From NCBI GenBank assembly GCA_942486035.1, contig CALNXK010000133.1, forward strand, positions 137,501-201,500: a DNA stretch of 64,000 bases, given 5' to 3'. The notes under the pieces were generated by a model that ran no database searches, had not been told where the DNA came from, and saw only the letters and a list, made by a program, of their open reading frames with translations. Positions 20,074 to 28,034 of this stretch are shown piece by piece (position 1 is the first letter of the stretch; each line of letters opens with the position of its first letter). The DNA comes from Porites lobata. Taxonomy: Eukaryota; Cnidaria; Anthozoa; Scleractinia; Poritidae. Made by a program: the position numbers and the translations under genes.

Positions 20074-21105
20074 ATGAATCGTCAAGCCACTCAACCTGCC
20101 GCCGTGCCTTCGGGACGCAAACGACGTCGCGTCAGTAAGAAACAAAAACAAGAGGAAGAGGAGAAAGCCCAAGCGCGAGCTGCACAGATGAAAGCGGATC
20201 ATGATCAGGAGATGGCCGAGCTCGGGTTTTCCCGAGCAGAACTCGCGGAGATGAAAGCCAAACAACCCCCGACCAGTGAACTGGTGATCGCGCTCAATGC
20301 CTTGCCTAAAGCGGCTGACCCGACGCCCGTGCCCACACCTTCCCCCACCGATCAATCTGTGAACGCATTGATGGAGGGCACCCTGAAAGACTATAAAGAA
20401 GAATGTGTAGAGGAAGGGACGTTTCATTCAGATCCAGCCACCGAAGTGGGAGAATGGGATATCCAGGACATAGACCAGATGGACACCCAGTTCAACCAAC
20501 TCCTGTATGAAGTGTGCCCGTTTCATCCCCATCAATTTCTCTATTGTGTCAACCCCCAAACCAGTTTTGGTCCCTTGAGGTTCAAGTGTCCCCAAGAAGG
20601 GTGTCCCGTGTATTTGTTTGAAGACACGCGAGAGGTGATGATGGAGGCCTTGAAAAAAGACACGCATCCTCAAGTCCATGCCCGTGTGAAACATGGAGAA
20701 CTCAAGTGCAAGTGTGGGTTGGTTCCCAAGATGAAATTGAGTCGCACCGCCAAAAATCGTAACAAAGTGTTTTTCAGTTGTGGGAGCTTTCTCACCCATG
20801 CCAAACCCTGTGGCTACTTTCAATGGCTCCATGGTCCCTTGTGGTGCCCCCGTGAACAAGCGCAACCGACCATGAGACGATGGGTCAAGGAGTCCCTCCC
20901 TCTTATGAAAGGTCCAGAAAAGGAGAGACCCTGGGGCATGCACGCTGTAGAGATGCGTTATGGTGAGAGGCCAAACCCAGTAATAGACAAGCTAAAGCAT
21001 GATCCGTGGATGAAACAGTTTGGCGAGTCTGTCCAAGCCCAGGAGCGAGAATTTGAGCGAAGGCGCCATTTACATAAGAACTTTGGCAGTTCGTGTTTGT
21101 TTTGA
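20074..21105 (+). CDS. GRF-type zinc-finger protein
   Basis: 343 aa from ATG 20074. A basic, Gln-rich N-terminus (GRKRRRVSKKQK) and a coiled-coil segment are followed by a Cys/His cluster at residues 148-180 (C-P-F-H...C...C-P-Q-E-G-C). A clear GRF zinc finger lies at about 212-251: C-K-C-G ... 'SRTAKNRNKVFFSCGSF' ... C-G-Y-F-Q-W. GRF fingers bind single-stranded nucleic acid in topoisomerase III, APEX2 and TTF2. A role in replication or DNA handling is inferred. The longer in-frame reading to 20002 is rejected because the TATA box lies inside it. Confidence 0.7.
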   Translation: MNRQATQPAAVPSGRKRRRVSKKQKQEEEEKAQARAAQMKADHDQEMAELGFSRAELAEMKAKQPPTSELVIALNALPKAADPTPVPTPSPTDQSVNALMEGTLKDYKEECVEEGTFHSDPATEVGEWDIQDIDQMDTQFNQLLYEVCPFHPHQFLYCVNPQTSFGPLRFKCPQEGCPVYLFEDTREVMMEALKKDTHPQVHARVKHGELKCKCGLVPKMKLSRTAKNRNKVFFSCGSFLTHAKPCGYFQWLHGPLWCPREQAQPTMRRWVKESLPLMKGPEKERPWGMHAVEMRYGERPNPVIDKLKHDPWMKQFGESVQAQEREFERRRHLHKNFGSSCLF

Positions 21106-21134
21106 AAAAAAATGTAGGTGTGTGTGAAAAAAAC

Positions 21135-21143
21135 TATTAAAAG
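21135..21143 (+). promoter_or_regulatory. TATA-like element of the integrase gene
   Basis: TATTAAAAG, 44 bp before the ATG at 21179. A weaker variant of the series, at the same spacing. Confidence 0.55.
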
Positions 21144-21178
21144 ACAGACTTGGACTCGAATCGTGTGTCAGTGTCTTG

Positions 21179-22267
21179 ATGTCGTTGCCACGCGCTTACG
21201 AAGATCCCCAAGCACCGGGGGCCTTGGGTGGGGTCCAACCCTTTGCCCGAGCCCATAAATTGAAATCCCCGCAAGCGCAACAGATTCTTCAATCCGTGTT
21301 GAGCTATACGCTCCACAAACCCCGACGGACCCGATTTCCCACCACGCCCACCTTGGTCTTTGGCCGAGACGAACAATGGCAGATGGATTTAGTGGACATG
21401 CAAAAACTCAGTCGGTGGAACCAAGGCCACAAATATTTGTTAACGGTCATCGACGTCCTGTCCAAGTATGCCTGGGCCGTCCCCATCAAATCCAAGAGTG
21501 CCGCCAACATGATCAAAGGGTTGGAAACGATACGCCGACGCGCCTCACCACGACGACCCCTCCGTGTGCAAACGGATCAAGGCCAAGAATTTTTGAATCG
21601 CCAGGTCCAAGCCTGGTTCAAGAAACACGATTGGCATCATTTTTACACGTATGGGGATAGCAAGGCCTCGGTGGTGGAACGATGGCATCGTACCTTGAAA
21701 CAACGCATGTACCGGTATTTCACCGCGCACAATACGTTACGGTACGTGAACGTCTTGCAACCTTTGATCTATACCTACAATCACACGTATCATCGCAGCA
21801 TTGGGTTAGCGCCGCATCAAGTCACCTTTCGAAACGAGTCCGAGGTATGGGATCGACTCTATGGAGCCCGATTGAAGCCCAAGATCCCCCCACCCAAATG
21901 TCGCGTGGGCGATCGGGTACGTCTCAACAAGAAACATCGTCCCTTCAAAAAAGGGTATTTGCCAGGCTGGACGGAAGAAGTATTTGTGGTCACGCATGTG
22001 CGTCGTCATCCTGTGGTCACTTATCGACTCAGTGAATGGGACGGCACCCCTATAAAAGGCACGTTTTACGAACCCGACGTGCAAAAAGTCCAAGTCTCGG
22101 ACGACTCGTTGTTTCGAATCGAAAAAATCTTGAAACGGAAAGGACGTCAGATCTTGGTCCGGTGGAAAGGGTGGCCGGCCAAGTACGATAGTTGGATTCC
22201 CGCGCAACATGGTCCGCGTCAAAATAACGCCTCGAAAAAGAAAAAAGCGGGTGCGGTTTCTCGATGA
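21179..22267 (+). CDS. retroviral-type integrase with chromodomain
   Basis: 362 aa. It catalyses strand transfer of the element ends and produces the 6-bp duplication. The catalytic D-D-E is visible: 'WQMDLVDM' (D70), 'VQTDQGQEF' (D133) and 'ASVVERWHRTLK' (E167). It is followed by 'TYNHTYHRSIGLAPHQV', an SH3-like region and a C-terminal chromodomain ('RIEKILKRKGRQILVRWKGW'). The usual N-terminal HHCC zinc finger is not evident, which is unusual. The last 59 bp overlap the next gene. The frame is intact. Confidence 0.93.
   Translation: MSLPRAYEDPQAPGALGGVQPFARAHKLKSPQAQQILQSVLSYTLHKPRRTRFPTTPTLVFGRDEQWQMDLVDMQKLSRWNQGHKYLLTVIDVLSKYAWAVPIKSKSAANMIKGLETIRRRASPRRPLRVQTDQGQEFLNRQVQAWFKKHDWHHFYTYGDSKASVVERWHRTLKQRMYRYFTAHNTLRYVNVLQPLIYTYNHTYHRSIGLAPHQVTFRNESEVWDRLYGARLKPKIPPPKCRVGDRVRLNKKHRPFKKGYLPGWTEEVFVVTHVRRHPVVTYRLSEWDGTPIKGTFYEPDVQKVQVSDDSLFRIEKILKRKGRQILVRWKGWPAKYDSWIPAQHGPRQNNASKKKKAGAVSR
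22051..22058 (+). promoter_or_regulatory. TATA box inside the integrase gene
   Basis: TATAAAAG within codons of the integrase C-terminal region. It lies 158 bp before the start of the next gene (22209) and may drive it, at a longer distance than the other boxes. Confidence 0.35.
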
Positions 22268-22697
22268 AGTCCTGGCGGATTCCAGTCGACCGCGAGCTAG
22301 TTACACGCCCTCGCCCACCAGTGACGCGGACGTCCTGAAATTTATCCAGAAGAAAGCCGCCGAACAACGGCAAACCCAACCGTGGTGGGACAAGTTGGCC
22401 AGTCCTACCAAACAGCAATGGGCCTACGCCAATGCCTACCATCGAGCCGAAGAGTATGCCAAGCAACGAGGGGCTCTACGATCTCCACCCAAGAAACAAC
22501 GCCGACGCGCTGGGCGTCATCCCCCCATGCGCAAGAAGAAACCCCCTAAACCCAAGACTTGCATGACCCTGATGGAATTGGCCCGGGCCTTTCCCAACAT
22601 TGCCCAGCAAGTATGTTTTCATCCTAAACAATCGACCTTCAATTCAGTGGTGGGACGTGTCCCTCGCAGTAAACAGAAAGTGGCGACGTGGCTATAA
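22209..22697 (+). CDS. basic Polinton protein of unknown function
   Basis: 162 aa starting inside the integrase frame. Lys/Arg-rich ends (PRKRKKRVRF; RSPPKKQRRRAGR; MRKKKPPKPK) flank a central helical segment with 'QPWWDKLASPTKQQWAYANA'. No recognised domain. Its stop codon TAA is part of the TATA box of the minor capsid gene (cta-taa). A DNA- or virion-associated role is possible. Confidence 0.6.
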   Translation: MVRVKITPRKRKKRVRFLDEVLADSSRPRASYTPSPTSDADVLKFIQKKAAEQRQTQPWWDKLASPTKQQWAYANAYHRAEEYAKQRGALRSPPKKQRRRAGRHPPMRKKKPPKPKTCMTLMELARAFPNIAQQVCFHPKQSTFNSVVGRVPRSKQKVATWL

Positions 22698-22700
22698 AAA
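22693..22700 (+). promoter_or_regulatory. TATA box of the minor capsid gene, overlapping the previous stop codon
   Basis: TATAAAAA, 45 bp before ATG 22738. The stop codon TAA of the preceding gene is inside the box. Confidence 0.7.
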
Positions 22701-22737
22701 GGACCCTGCACCCTGGGGGACGTGCCTCTTCTTTCTC

Positions 22738-23901
22738 ATGATGAGTGAGATTAAACGCTTGACGCTCATCAGCGATCCGACCGACGAGTTTCCCAACAAT
22801 GCCAACAACAGTTTCAAGGTCCGTCTGCCCGAACGCCTGGACTTACCAGGCACAGGCTGGCATGCCTCGCTCATGTCCCTGACCGTGCCAGATCAAGGCC
22901 AGAGCAATGCCATCATCGCCGCGGATCCTCATACCAAAGTGGTCCGATACGAGTATCCACAATCGGTGCGTCTGTGGACAGACACGGGTAACCCATCGAC
23001 TTCAGGGTATTTGAGCGTGAGTTCCCCCACGGTGACCGGTATGATTGAATTGGAAGATGTCATGAATCCCACTCAAATCGTGGCGACGGGGAGACAGTTT
23101 TGGCAACGCGTGGCGCAACAAATGCATAACTTCATCATGTACACGGCGATGAAAGATCAATGGAGCGAACTGATCAAGAATAGCGACCGAAAACCGATTG
23201 TGTTTGTCAATAAACACGGCATGCCCCGAATGACTTGGAAAGATGAGTCTCTGGTGATTGAAGCGATTCCTAAAAAGCAGTTGTTGAACAATAGACAAAT
23301 CAACATGGTGGAGTTTTACATCAATGTGGACATTGCATTCAAGTTTGGATTGCTGCGCCTCAAGACGGGCAAGACAGGAAGCAGCCAGAGCGATTATCTG
23401 ATAGGGCCGAATCTGCAATATTCTTTGCCCGTCAAGACCTATGATGAGACCACGGGTCCCGCCGGGAGTCGATATCGAGCCTATTACGATTGGGAAGGGG
23501 AGGTGTACGAGGGGGTCAACTATACCAGCCGAGCCTTTTTCATCGTGACCAAAGACAATGTAAAATGGATGAGATTGCACCAGGCGTTTGAATGGCGTTT
23601 GAATAACCTGGATGCCTCGTTTGAAAAGATTGTGGGAACCCGCCGACGGACCGTCATGGTCTATTCAGATCTGGTGGAATCCACGGTGGTGGGCAGTGGC
23701 AAGTATCCCCTGTTACGAGAAGTGCAATTGTTGAGAACCGGCGATGGGGAAAGTACGGCCGAACCCCTGCACCACCAATGGATCAAACTCCGAGGAAATC
23801 AACTAGACATCTTGGAAGTGGAGATTGCCAGTACCAGTGGACCCTTGGCCCCTTTACCCCCCGGCAAAACCCTGGTGACCATTGGTCTCAAACAGCTATA
23901 A
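22738..23901 (+). CDS. minor capsid protein (single jelly roll, penton type)
   Basis: About 387 aa from ATG 22738 (a second ATG follows at once). The start 'FPNNANNSFKVRLPERLDL' and the late block 'MVYSDLVESTVVGSGKYPLL' are characteristic of Polinton minor capsid proteins, which form the pentameric vertices of adenovirus-like capsids. The C-terminal 'HHQWIKL...QLDILEVEIAS' is the expected receptor-like beta strand end. It lies upstream of the major capsid gene, as in other Polintons. Intact. Confidence 0.88.
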   Translation: MMSEIKRLTLISDPTDEFPNNANNSFKVRLPERLDLPGTGWHASLMSLTVPDQGQSNAIIAADPHTKVVRYEYPQSVRLWTDTGNPSTSGYLSVSSPTVTGMIELEDVMNPTQIVATGRQFWQRVAQQMHNFIMYTAMKDQWSELIKNSDRKPIVFVNKHGMPRMTWKDESLVIEAIPKKQLLNNRQINMVEFYINVDIAFKFGLLRLKTGKTGSSQSDYLIGPNLQYSLPVKTYDETTGPAGSRYRAYYDWEGEVYEGVNYTSRAFFIVTKDNVKWMRLHQAFEWRLNNLDASFEKIVGTRRRTVMVYSDLVESTVVGSGKYPLLREVQLLRTGDGESTAEPLHHQWIKLRGNQLDILEVEIASTSGPLAPLPPGKTLVTIGLKQL

Positions 23902-23904
23902 AAA
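23897..23904 (+). promoter_or_regulatory. TATA box of the 23944 gene, overlapping the previous stop codon
   Basis: TATAAAAA, 47 bp before ATG 23944. Its first TAA is the stop codon of the minor capsid gene (cag-cta-taa). Confidence 0.7.
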
Positions 23905-23943
23905 GCCAAACCACACCCGTTCAAAAAGAACACTTGACTCAAG

Positions 23944-24255
23944 ATGCGCGGAGGCAGTTTAACGCGGTACCACACGCCCGTGCTCACCAAGCAAGAGGGT
24001 AAAGGCTTGGCCGAAGACTTGATCAAACTGGCGGGGCCCTTGATCGTGCAACAAGCTCAAGCGGGACTGCAAGATATTCAACGTGGCAAGAGTGCTGCAG
24101 CCACCTGGGCCGATCGAAGTGCCCAACTCAGCCGCGGCTTGAAACGCAAAGCCCCCGCCATGGCTTGGACGGCTGGCAAACACAAGGTTAAACGGACCGC
24201 TCAAAATACCTATAAAAGAGCCACGCAACGTGTACGGGACATCTTTGGACTGTGA
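23944..24255 (+). CDS. small basic virion-like protein with N-terminal MRGG
   Basis: 103 aa beginning M-R-G-G-S, a match to the [MIL]-x-G-G cleavage consensus of adenovirus-type proteases. A helical middle (GLAEDLIKLAGPLIVQQ) and a basic C-terminal half (LKRKAPAMAWTAGKHKVKRT) follow, ending 'RVRDIFGL'. It is comparable in size and position to adenoviral pVI- or core-like proteins, but homology is not established. Confidence 0.55.
   Translation: MRGGSLTRYHTPVLTKQEGKGLAEDLIKLAGPLIVQQAQAGLQDIQRGKSAAATWADRSAQLSRGLKRKAPAMAWTAGKHKVKRTAQNTYKRATQRVRDIFGL
24211..24218 (+). promoter_or_regulatory. TATA box of the 24261 gene
   Basis: TATAAAAG inside the end of the preceding gene, 50 bp before ATG 24261. 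Confidence 0.65.
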
Positions 24256-24260
24256 AAACA

Positions 24261-24788
24261 ATGGTACGTGTAGGAGGTTTTCTCAAATCGCAAAATCGCG
24301 TTCGACGGCAACGGGCCCGTGGACGGTTTATTTCACCGTATCAAGTGGGAGGCACGATCTTTGGCAAGTCGACGACAGCGCGTTATCCGCTGATGCACAC
24401 GTCCTCCCGCCAATTGGATCGTTACCTACAGCGCAGGATGAAAGGGGGCACGATTTTTGGCACGTTCACTCGTAGGCGCCAAAATCCTTTGGGGTTCCCC
24501 ACAGCCGCCGATGGCATCAATCCTGCTCCATGGAGGGTGGAACAGGCCCTGCGCCGCATGAAAGGGGGCAAGATTCTTGGGGCGTTGGGCAAGGGGGATC
24601 TCCGAACAGTGTTGTGGGCCAATCAAGCCAAAGCCCGGAAACAGAAGAAGAAACAGAAAGGAGGCAACGTCTTTAGCCGATTGAAAAAACGCATTCAAAT
24701 CGATTTTCCGCACCGCCCCTTTCCCGCTGCGCATCCCATCCATGATTGGCACAGACTACGAAAAGGTATAAAAAGAGGACGTCGTTGA
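24261..24788 (+). CDS. repeat-containing basic protein with four Gly-Gly sites
   Basis: 175 aa. Four spaced motifs share the form [QM]-[KV]-G-G followed by a hydrophobic pair: 'QVGGTIFG', 'MKGGTIFG', 'MKGGKILG' and 'QKGGNVFS'. The MKGG copies fit the adenovirus protease consensus (M/I/L-x-G-G), so this looks like a precursor cut into several basic peptides, like pVII or pX core proteins. Regions between sites are Arg/Lys-rich. Cleavage is predicted, not shown. The start is ATG 24261, not the upstream GTG. Confidence 0.6.
   Translation: MVRVGGFLKSQNRVRRQRARGRFISPYQVGGTIFGKSTTARYPLMHTSSRQLDRYLQRRMKGGTIFGTFTRRRQNPLGFPTAADGINPAPWRVEQALRRMKGGKILGALGKGDLRTVLWANQAKARKQKKKQKGGNVFSRLKKRIQIDFPHRPFPAAHPIHDWHRLRKGIKRGRR
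24767..24774 (+). promoter_or_regulatory. TATA box of the major capsid gene
   Basis: TATAAAAA within the last codons of the preceding gene, 43 bp before ATG 24810. Confidence 0.7.
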
Positions 24789-24809
24789 ACCTCGTGGACA
24801 GATTGCACC

Positions 24810-26186
24810 ATGTCGCTCGAACTGTTTGACGTGCCTGATGTGGATTATCGGTACGAAGCCTCGCGGGAGGTGGAGTTTCAACCCGCTTTGACAGGCATCC
24901 AGCCCATCACGTTCTCCATTCCTGGCTCGGACGATTATTACGATCTCAATTCTCTCCGCTTCAAAGTCAAAGTGCGTTTGACCGATCCAGCCGCTGGGTA
25001 TACAGGACTGGATGCGGGTCTACTCATTTCCAATGCCAACGAAACCAGACATGTCTACTGCGTCAACAATTTTGGGCAATCCATCTTTCGAGACATTACC
25101 ATGAGCATGAATGGCGTCCTGGTGACCGAACAGAGCAACACTTACCATTACAGAGCCTACATAGAAACCCTGCTGAATTACAACCGAGAAGAAGGAGCCA
25201 CCAAGCTAGCCGCCCAAGGATGGGTCAATCAGCTGAATGTAGCAGAAGAAATAGGAGCCACCGCCGCCAATTCCGATGTCCCTGTGGCTGCAAATTGGAG
25301 TGGCAATGCAGAGTTACGTGCCCTGACCAGCAAGTTACTGAGTGAAAATTGGCACACCTTCATCGTTCGCCCCCATTTGCCCACCCTCCATACAGGCAAA
25401 TTGTTGGTCCCCAATATCCAGTTGGACTTTGAACTGTTCCTCAACCCCAAGACCATCTACCTGATGGGCTCCCCCAACAAAGGCACCTTGAACGTCAAGA
25501 AAATTCCAGCCATCCACAATGATGACATCAAAGTCACCTTGTTGATGAGAAAAGTGACCCTGAATGCTGCTGTCTATGTCAGACTGCAAAAAGAAAGACA
25601 ACTGAACAAACAGATTGCCCGTTACCCTGTGGTGCGGAGTGAAATTCGCACCTTTTCCTTTGATGGACGCACCACCCAATGGGAACAAGACAATGTGTTT
25701 GTGGGACGATTTCCTGATCGAGTGATTGTCGGATTATTGCATTCGGATGCCTTCAATGGAGACCTAGAAAGATACCCTTTTGCCTTTCAAAAGTTTGGTG
25801 TCACCCAAGTACGACAGACCTTGAATGGAGAAGAATACCCTTACAGAACCCTGCAATTGACAGGAGACCAAGCCTATGAAGATTTGCTGGGCTACGATCG
25901 ATTTCTACAAGCCATGGGTGCCTACAATGAACACAAGATTCCCATGCTACTGCCTGGTGATTGGGGACAAGGCAAGAATTGTACCTTGTTCATGTTCAAC
26001 AATGTGCCCAGTCAAAAAGCCGATGACCCTGAATATCGCAACCCCCGTCAATCGGGCAATACGCGATTGATCATTGATTTTGCTGCGGCTGTGGGACACA
26101 ACGTCACCGTCTTGGTATGGAGCGAGTATGAAAACATGTATGAGATCAACCATCTGGGAGGTATAAAGTACAACATCAACGGCTGA
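24810..26186 (+). CDS. major capsid protein (double jelly roll)
   Basis: 458 aa, the size expected for a Polinton hexon-like capsomer subunit. Conserved text includes 'VNNFGQSIFRDITMSMNG' followed by 'NTYHYRAYIETLLNYN', then 'WHTFIVRPHLPTLHTGKLLV', 'LLMRKVTLNAAVYV' and a final 'AAVGHNVTVLVWSEYEN'. Trimers of this fold build the icosahedral capsid in the nucleus. Its start context is CACCATG. Intact, and next to the minor capsid and protease genes. Confidence 0.92.
   Translation: MSLELFDVPDVDYRYEASREVEFQPALTGIQPITFSIPGSDDYYDLNSLRFKVKVRLTDPAAGYTGLDAGLLISNANETRHVYCVNNFGQSIFRDITMSMNGVLVTEQSNTYHYRAYIETLLNYNREEGATKLAAQGWVNQLNVAEEIGATAANSDVPVAANWSGNAELRALTSKLLSENWHTFIVRPHLPTLHTGKLLVPNIQLDFELFLNPKTIYLMGSPNKGTLNVKKIPAIHNDDIKVTLLMRKVTLNAAVYVRLQKERQLNKQIARYPVVRSEIRTFSFDGRTTQWEQDNVFVGRFPDRVIVGLLHSDAFNGDLERYPFAFQKFGVTQVRQTLNGEEYPYRTLQLTGDQAYEDLLGYDRFLQAMGAYNEHKIPMLLPGDWGQGKNCTLFMFNNVPSQKADDPEYRNPRQSGNTRLIIDFAAAVGHNVTVLVWSEYENMYEINHLGGIKYNING
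26162..26168 (+). promoter_or_regulatory. TATA box of the protease gene
   Basis: TATAAAG near the end of the major capsid gene, 53 bp before ATG 26215. Confidence 0.6.
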
Positions 26187-26214
26187 GACATCAGAAGTCA
26201 AAAAGACACCGAGC

Positions 26215-26783
26215 ATGGAGTTTGTGGCACTCAGTGATGCTGTGTTGCGGACCCTGGCCTTGGAAGACCCCGCATTACGACGCGTGTTTCATGGGGTGCA
26301 TCCCGCCGACCAACTCCCCGATCCCCCGCCAAGGAGATCCGTCAAGCCTACATTGTCAACACGGACCCCGCGGGAGAACCGGGCCAGCATTGGTTGGGCC
26401 TATGGACCGAAAAGAACCAGTGCGAGATCTTTGACAGTTATGGTCTACCCCTGCACGTGTACACCACCCCGGAGTTGCACCAATGGTGGGGTCAATGGAA
26501 GTACCTGACGCGCAGTGACCAGACCCTGCAAGCCCTGGATAGTCAAACCTGTGGCCATTATGCATTATTTTTCTTGAAAGCCCGGGCACAAGGACGGTCC
26601 TATCAAGAATTTTTGAGTCAATGGAGTTGTGACAATTTAGTGTTGAATGATCATAAAGTGGCCGACCAGTTGAAACGGGTGATTAAACAGGAATTACAAG
26701 ATGAAGTGGATGCCCGACGGGATGGGGGGCAAAAGAATGTAAGCCGCCAGGCCTTTATCACGTGTCATCCTTGTGCATGTTAA
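26215..26783 (+). pseudogene. adenain-like cysteine protease, frameshifted
   Basis: The N-terminal part (from ATG 26215) ends with 'VFHGVHPADQLP', and the catalytic part is in another frame from about 26330. The catalytic residues are all present in the second frame: His in 'GQHW', Asp in 'EIFDSYG', and Gln and Cys in 'SQTCGHYALFF'. The frame changes inside a C-rich run at 26311..26335, so one base has been gained or lost there (or miscalled). In Polintons this enzyme matures capsid and core proteins. As written the gene cannot make a full protease. Confidence 0.85.
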
Positions 26784-26790
26784 TAAAAAC

Positions 26791-26798
26791 CATAAAAC
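26791..26798 (+). promoter_or_regulatory. TATA-like element of the 26834 gene
   Basis: CATAAAAC, 43 bp before ATG 26834. It follows an AATAAA word at 26782..26787 that could serve as the poly(A) signal of the protease gene. Confidence 0.5.
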
Positions 26799-26833
26799 GA
26801 GATGTGTGGTCCACGAGTGGTCATTTGTCTCTC

Positions 26834-27202
26834 ATGATGATTACGCGCGCCGATGTCCAGCGTATTGTGGATGCGTTCATTCTGGAAGAAACCTTGTATT
26901 GGTGGGAACACCCCATCGAACGGGTCAACACCGTGCAAGGCATTGACGCGTGGGATGGGTATCATTGGCTCATGGCCCGACAATTGGCCCAAGACCAAGA
27001 TTGGGTCTCCCTCAAACAGTATATGGACAGTATGAGCGAAACGTATTTAAGAGAAACCATGGAAGGTCTGATCCAGTCTGAATCGCCACGTGTGTATCGC
27101 GAGTATTGGACAGCATGCCCCACCGTAGACGACGGCAACGACGACGACAACGACAGGGCACCCGACGACCCTACTTTCGCCAAAACGGACGAGGCATCAT
27201 GA
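26834..27202 (+). CDS. acidic Polinton protein of unknown function
   Basis: About 122 aa from ATG 26834 (MMITRADVQRIVDAF). Aromatic, helical N-terminal half ('LYWWEHPIERVNTVQGIDAW') and an Asp/Asn-rich C-terminal tail (DDGNDDDND). No known family. The last 88 bp are shared with the Arg-rich gene at 27115 in another frame. Confidence 0.55.
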   Translation: MMITRADVQRIVDAFILEETLYWWEHPIERVNTVQGIDAWDGYHWLMARQLAQDQDWVSLKQYMDSMSETYLRETMEGLIQSESPRVYREYWTACPTVDDGNDDDNDRAPDDPTFAKTDEAS

Positions 27203-27324
27203 GCGTGTTGGCCAAAGCAGCCAAAATCGGCTATAAATTGGGACGCGACAAACGGTATAAACGCATGGGTGCTAAAGGAGCCACCGGTCATTATCGACGT
27301 CACCCTCGACCGTGGGAATCATGA
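27115..27324 (+). CDS. small Arg-rich core-like protein
   Basis: 69 aa from ATG 27115. The start 'MPHRRRRQRRRQRQGTRRP' is almost pure Arg/Gln, followed by 'GIMSVLAKAAKIGYKLG' and a basic tail. It overlaps the acidic protein gene upstream and the first codon of the ATPase downstream. Similar composition to the other small basic proteins in this element and to adenovirus core peptides. DNA condensation is inferred. Confidence 0.5.
   Translation: MPHRRRRQRRRQRQGTRRPYFRQNGRGIMSVLAKAAKIGYKLGRDKRYKRMGAKGATGHYRRHPRPWES
27232..27263 (+). promoter_or_regulatory. two TATA-like words before the ATPase gene
   Basis: TATAAATT at 27232 and TATAAACG at 27256, 89 and 65 bp before ATG 27321. They are more distant than the usual ~45 bp. 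Confidence 0.35.
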
Positions 27325-28034
27325 TCCGACAACCCAGCAGTGTGATTATCGCAGGCCCGTCGGGCAGTGGCAAGACGGATTTGGTGGAACAATGGTTACG
27401 GTACCTCAACGTGTTTCAAGTCAAACCCCGTAAGATTGTGTATGCCTATGATCGCTGGCAACCCCGATTCGAGCGTATGCAACAAAAGGATGGGATTCAA
27501 TTTTATCGCGGGTTACCGGACCCCCGTCATTTGACGCAATGGTTTGGTCGAACGCGTGGCGGGGTGTTGGTCTTGGACGACCTGATGGAAGAAGGGGGAC
27601 AAGACAAGCGCGTGTTGGATTTGTTCACCAAAGATTCGCATCATCGCAACATCACGGTGTTGTATTTGACGCAAGATTTATTCCCGCCGGGTAAATTTTC
27701 CAAGACCATCAATCGCAACGCGCATTACATTGTGGCCTTCAAAAACCCCCGGGATCAAACAGGGATACGGACCATTTTATTGCAAGCCTTTCCGGATCGA
27801 TGGCGTCAAGTCTTGCGCCTATTTAAACGCATCACGGCCCGTCCGTTTGGCTATTTGATGTTGGATGTACATCCAGCCTCGGATGATCGCTACCGCCTGT
27901 GGAGTCATTTAACGCCCCGAGAAGGCAAAGCCCAAGTCCACACCTTGCGGGCGGATGTCCCTGCCGATCGAAAACGCGCTGCTACGAGAACGCGAACGTC
28001 AACGGCGGCAAAGAGAAGGCGGACAACATACTGA
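27321..28034 (+). CDS. genome-packaging ATPase (FtsK/HerA type)
   Basis: 237 aa. Walker A 'GPSGSGKT' at residues 12-19, Walker B 'GGVLVLDDL' at 80-88, and sensor-like 'NITVLYLTQDLF' followed by 'INRNAHYIVAFKNPRDQ' as in Polinton and NCLDV packaging ATPases. It pumps the genome into preformed capsids. The C-terminal ~30 residues are basic. The start is ATG 27321. The 3' end overlaps the next gene by 80 bp. Confidence 0.92.
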   Translation: MIRQPSSVIIAGPSGSGKTDLVEQWLRYLNVFQVKPRKIVYAYDRWQPRFERMQQKDGIQFYRGLPDPRHLTQWFGRTRGGVLVLDDLMEEGGQDKRVLDLFTKDSHHRNITVLYLTQDLFPPGKFSKTINRNAHYIVAFKNPRDQTGIRTILLQAFPDRWRQVLRLFKRITARPFGYLMLDVHPASDDRYRLWSHLTPREGKAQVHTLRADVPADRKRAATRTRTSTAAKRRRTTY

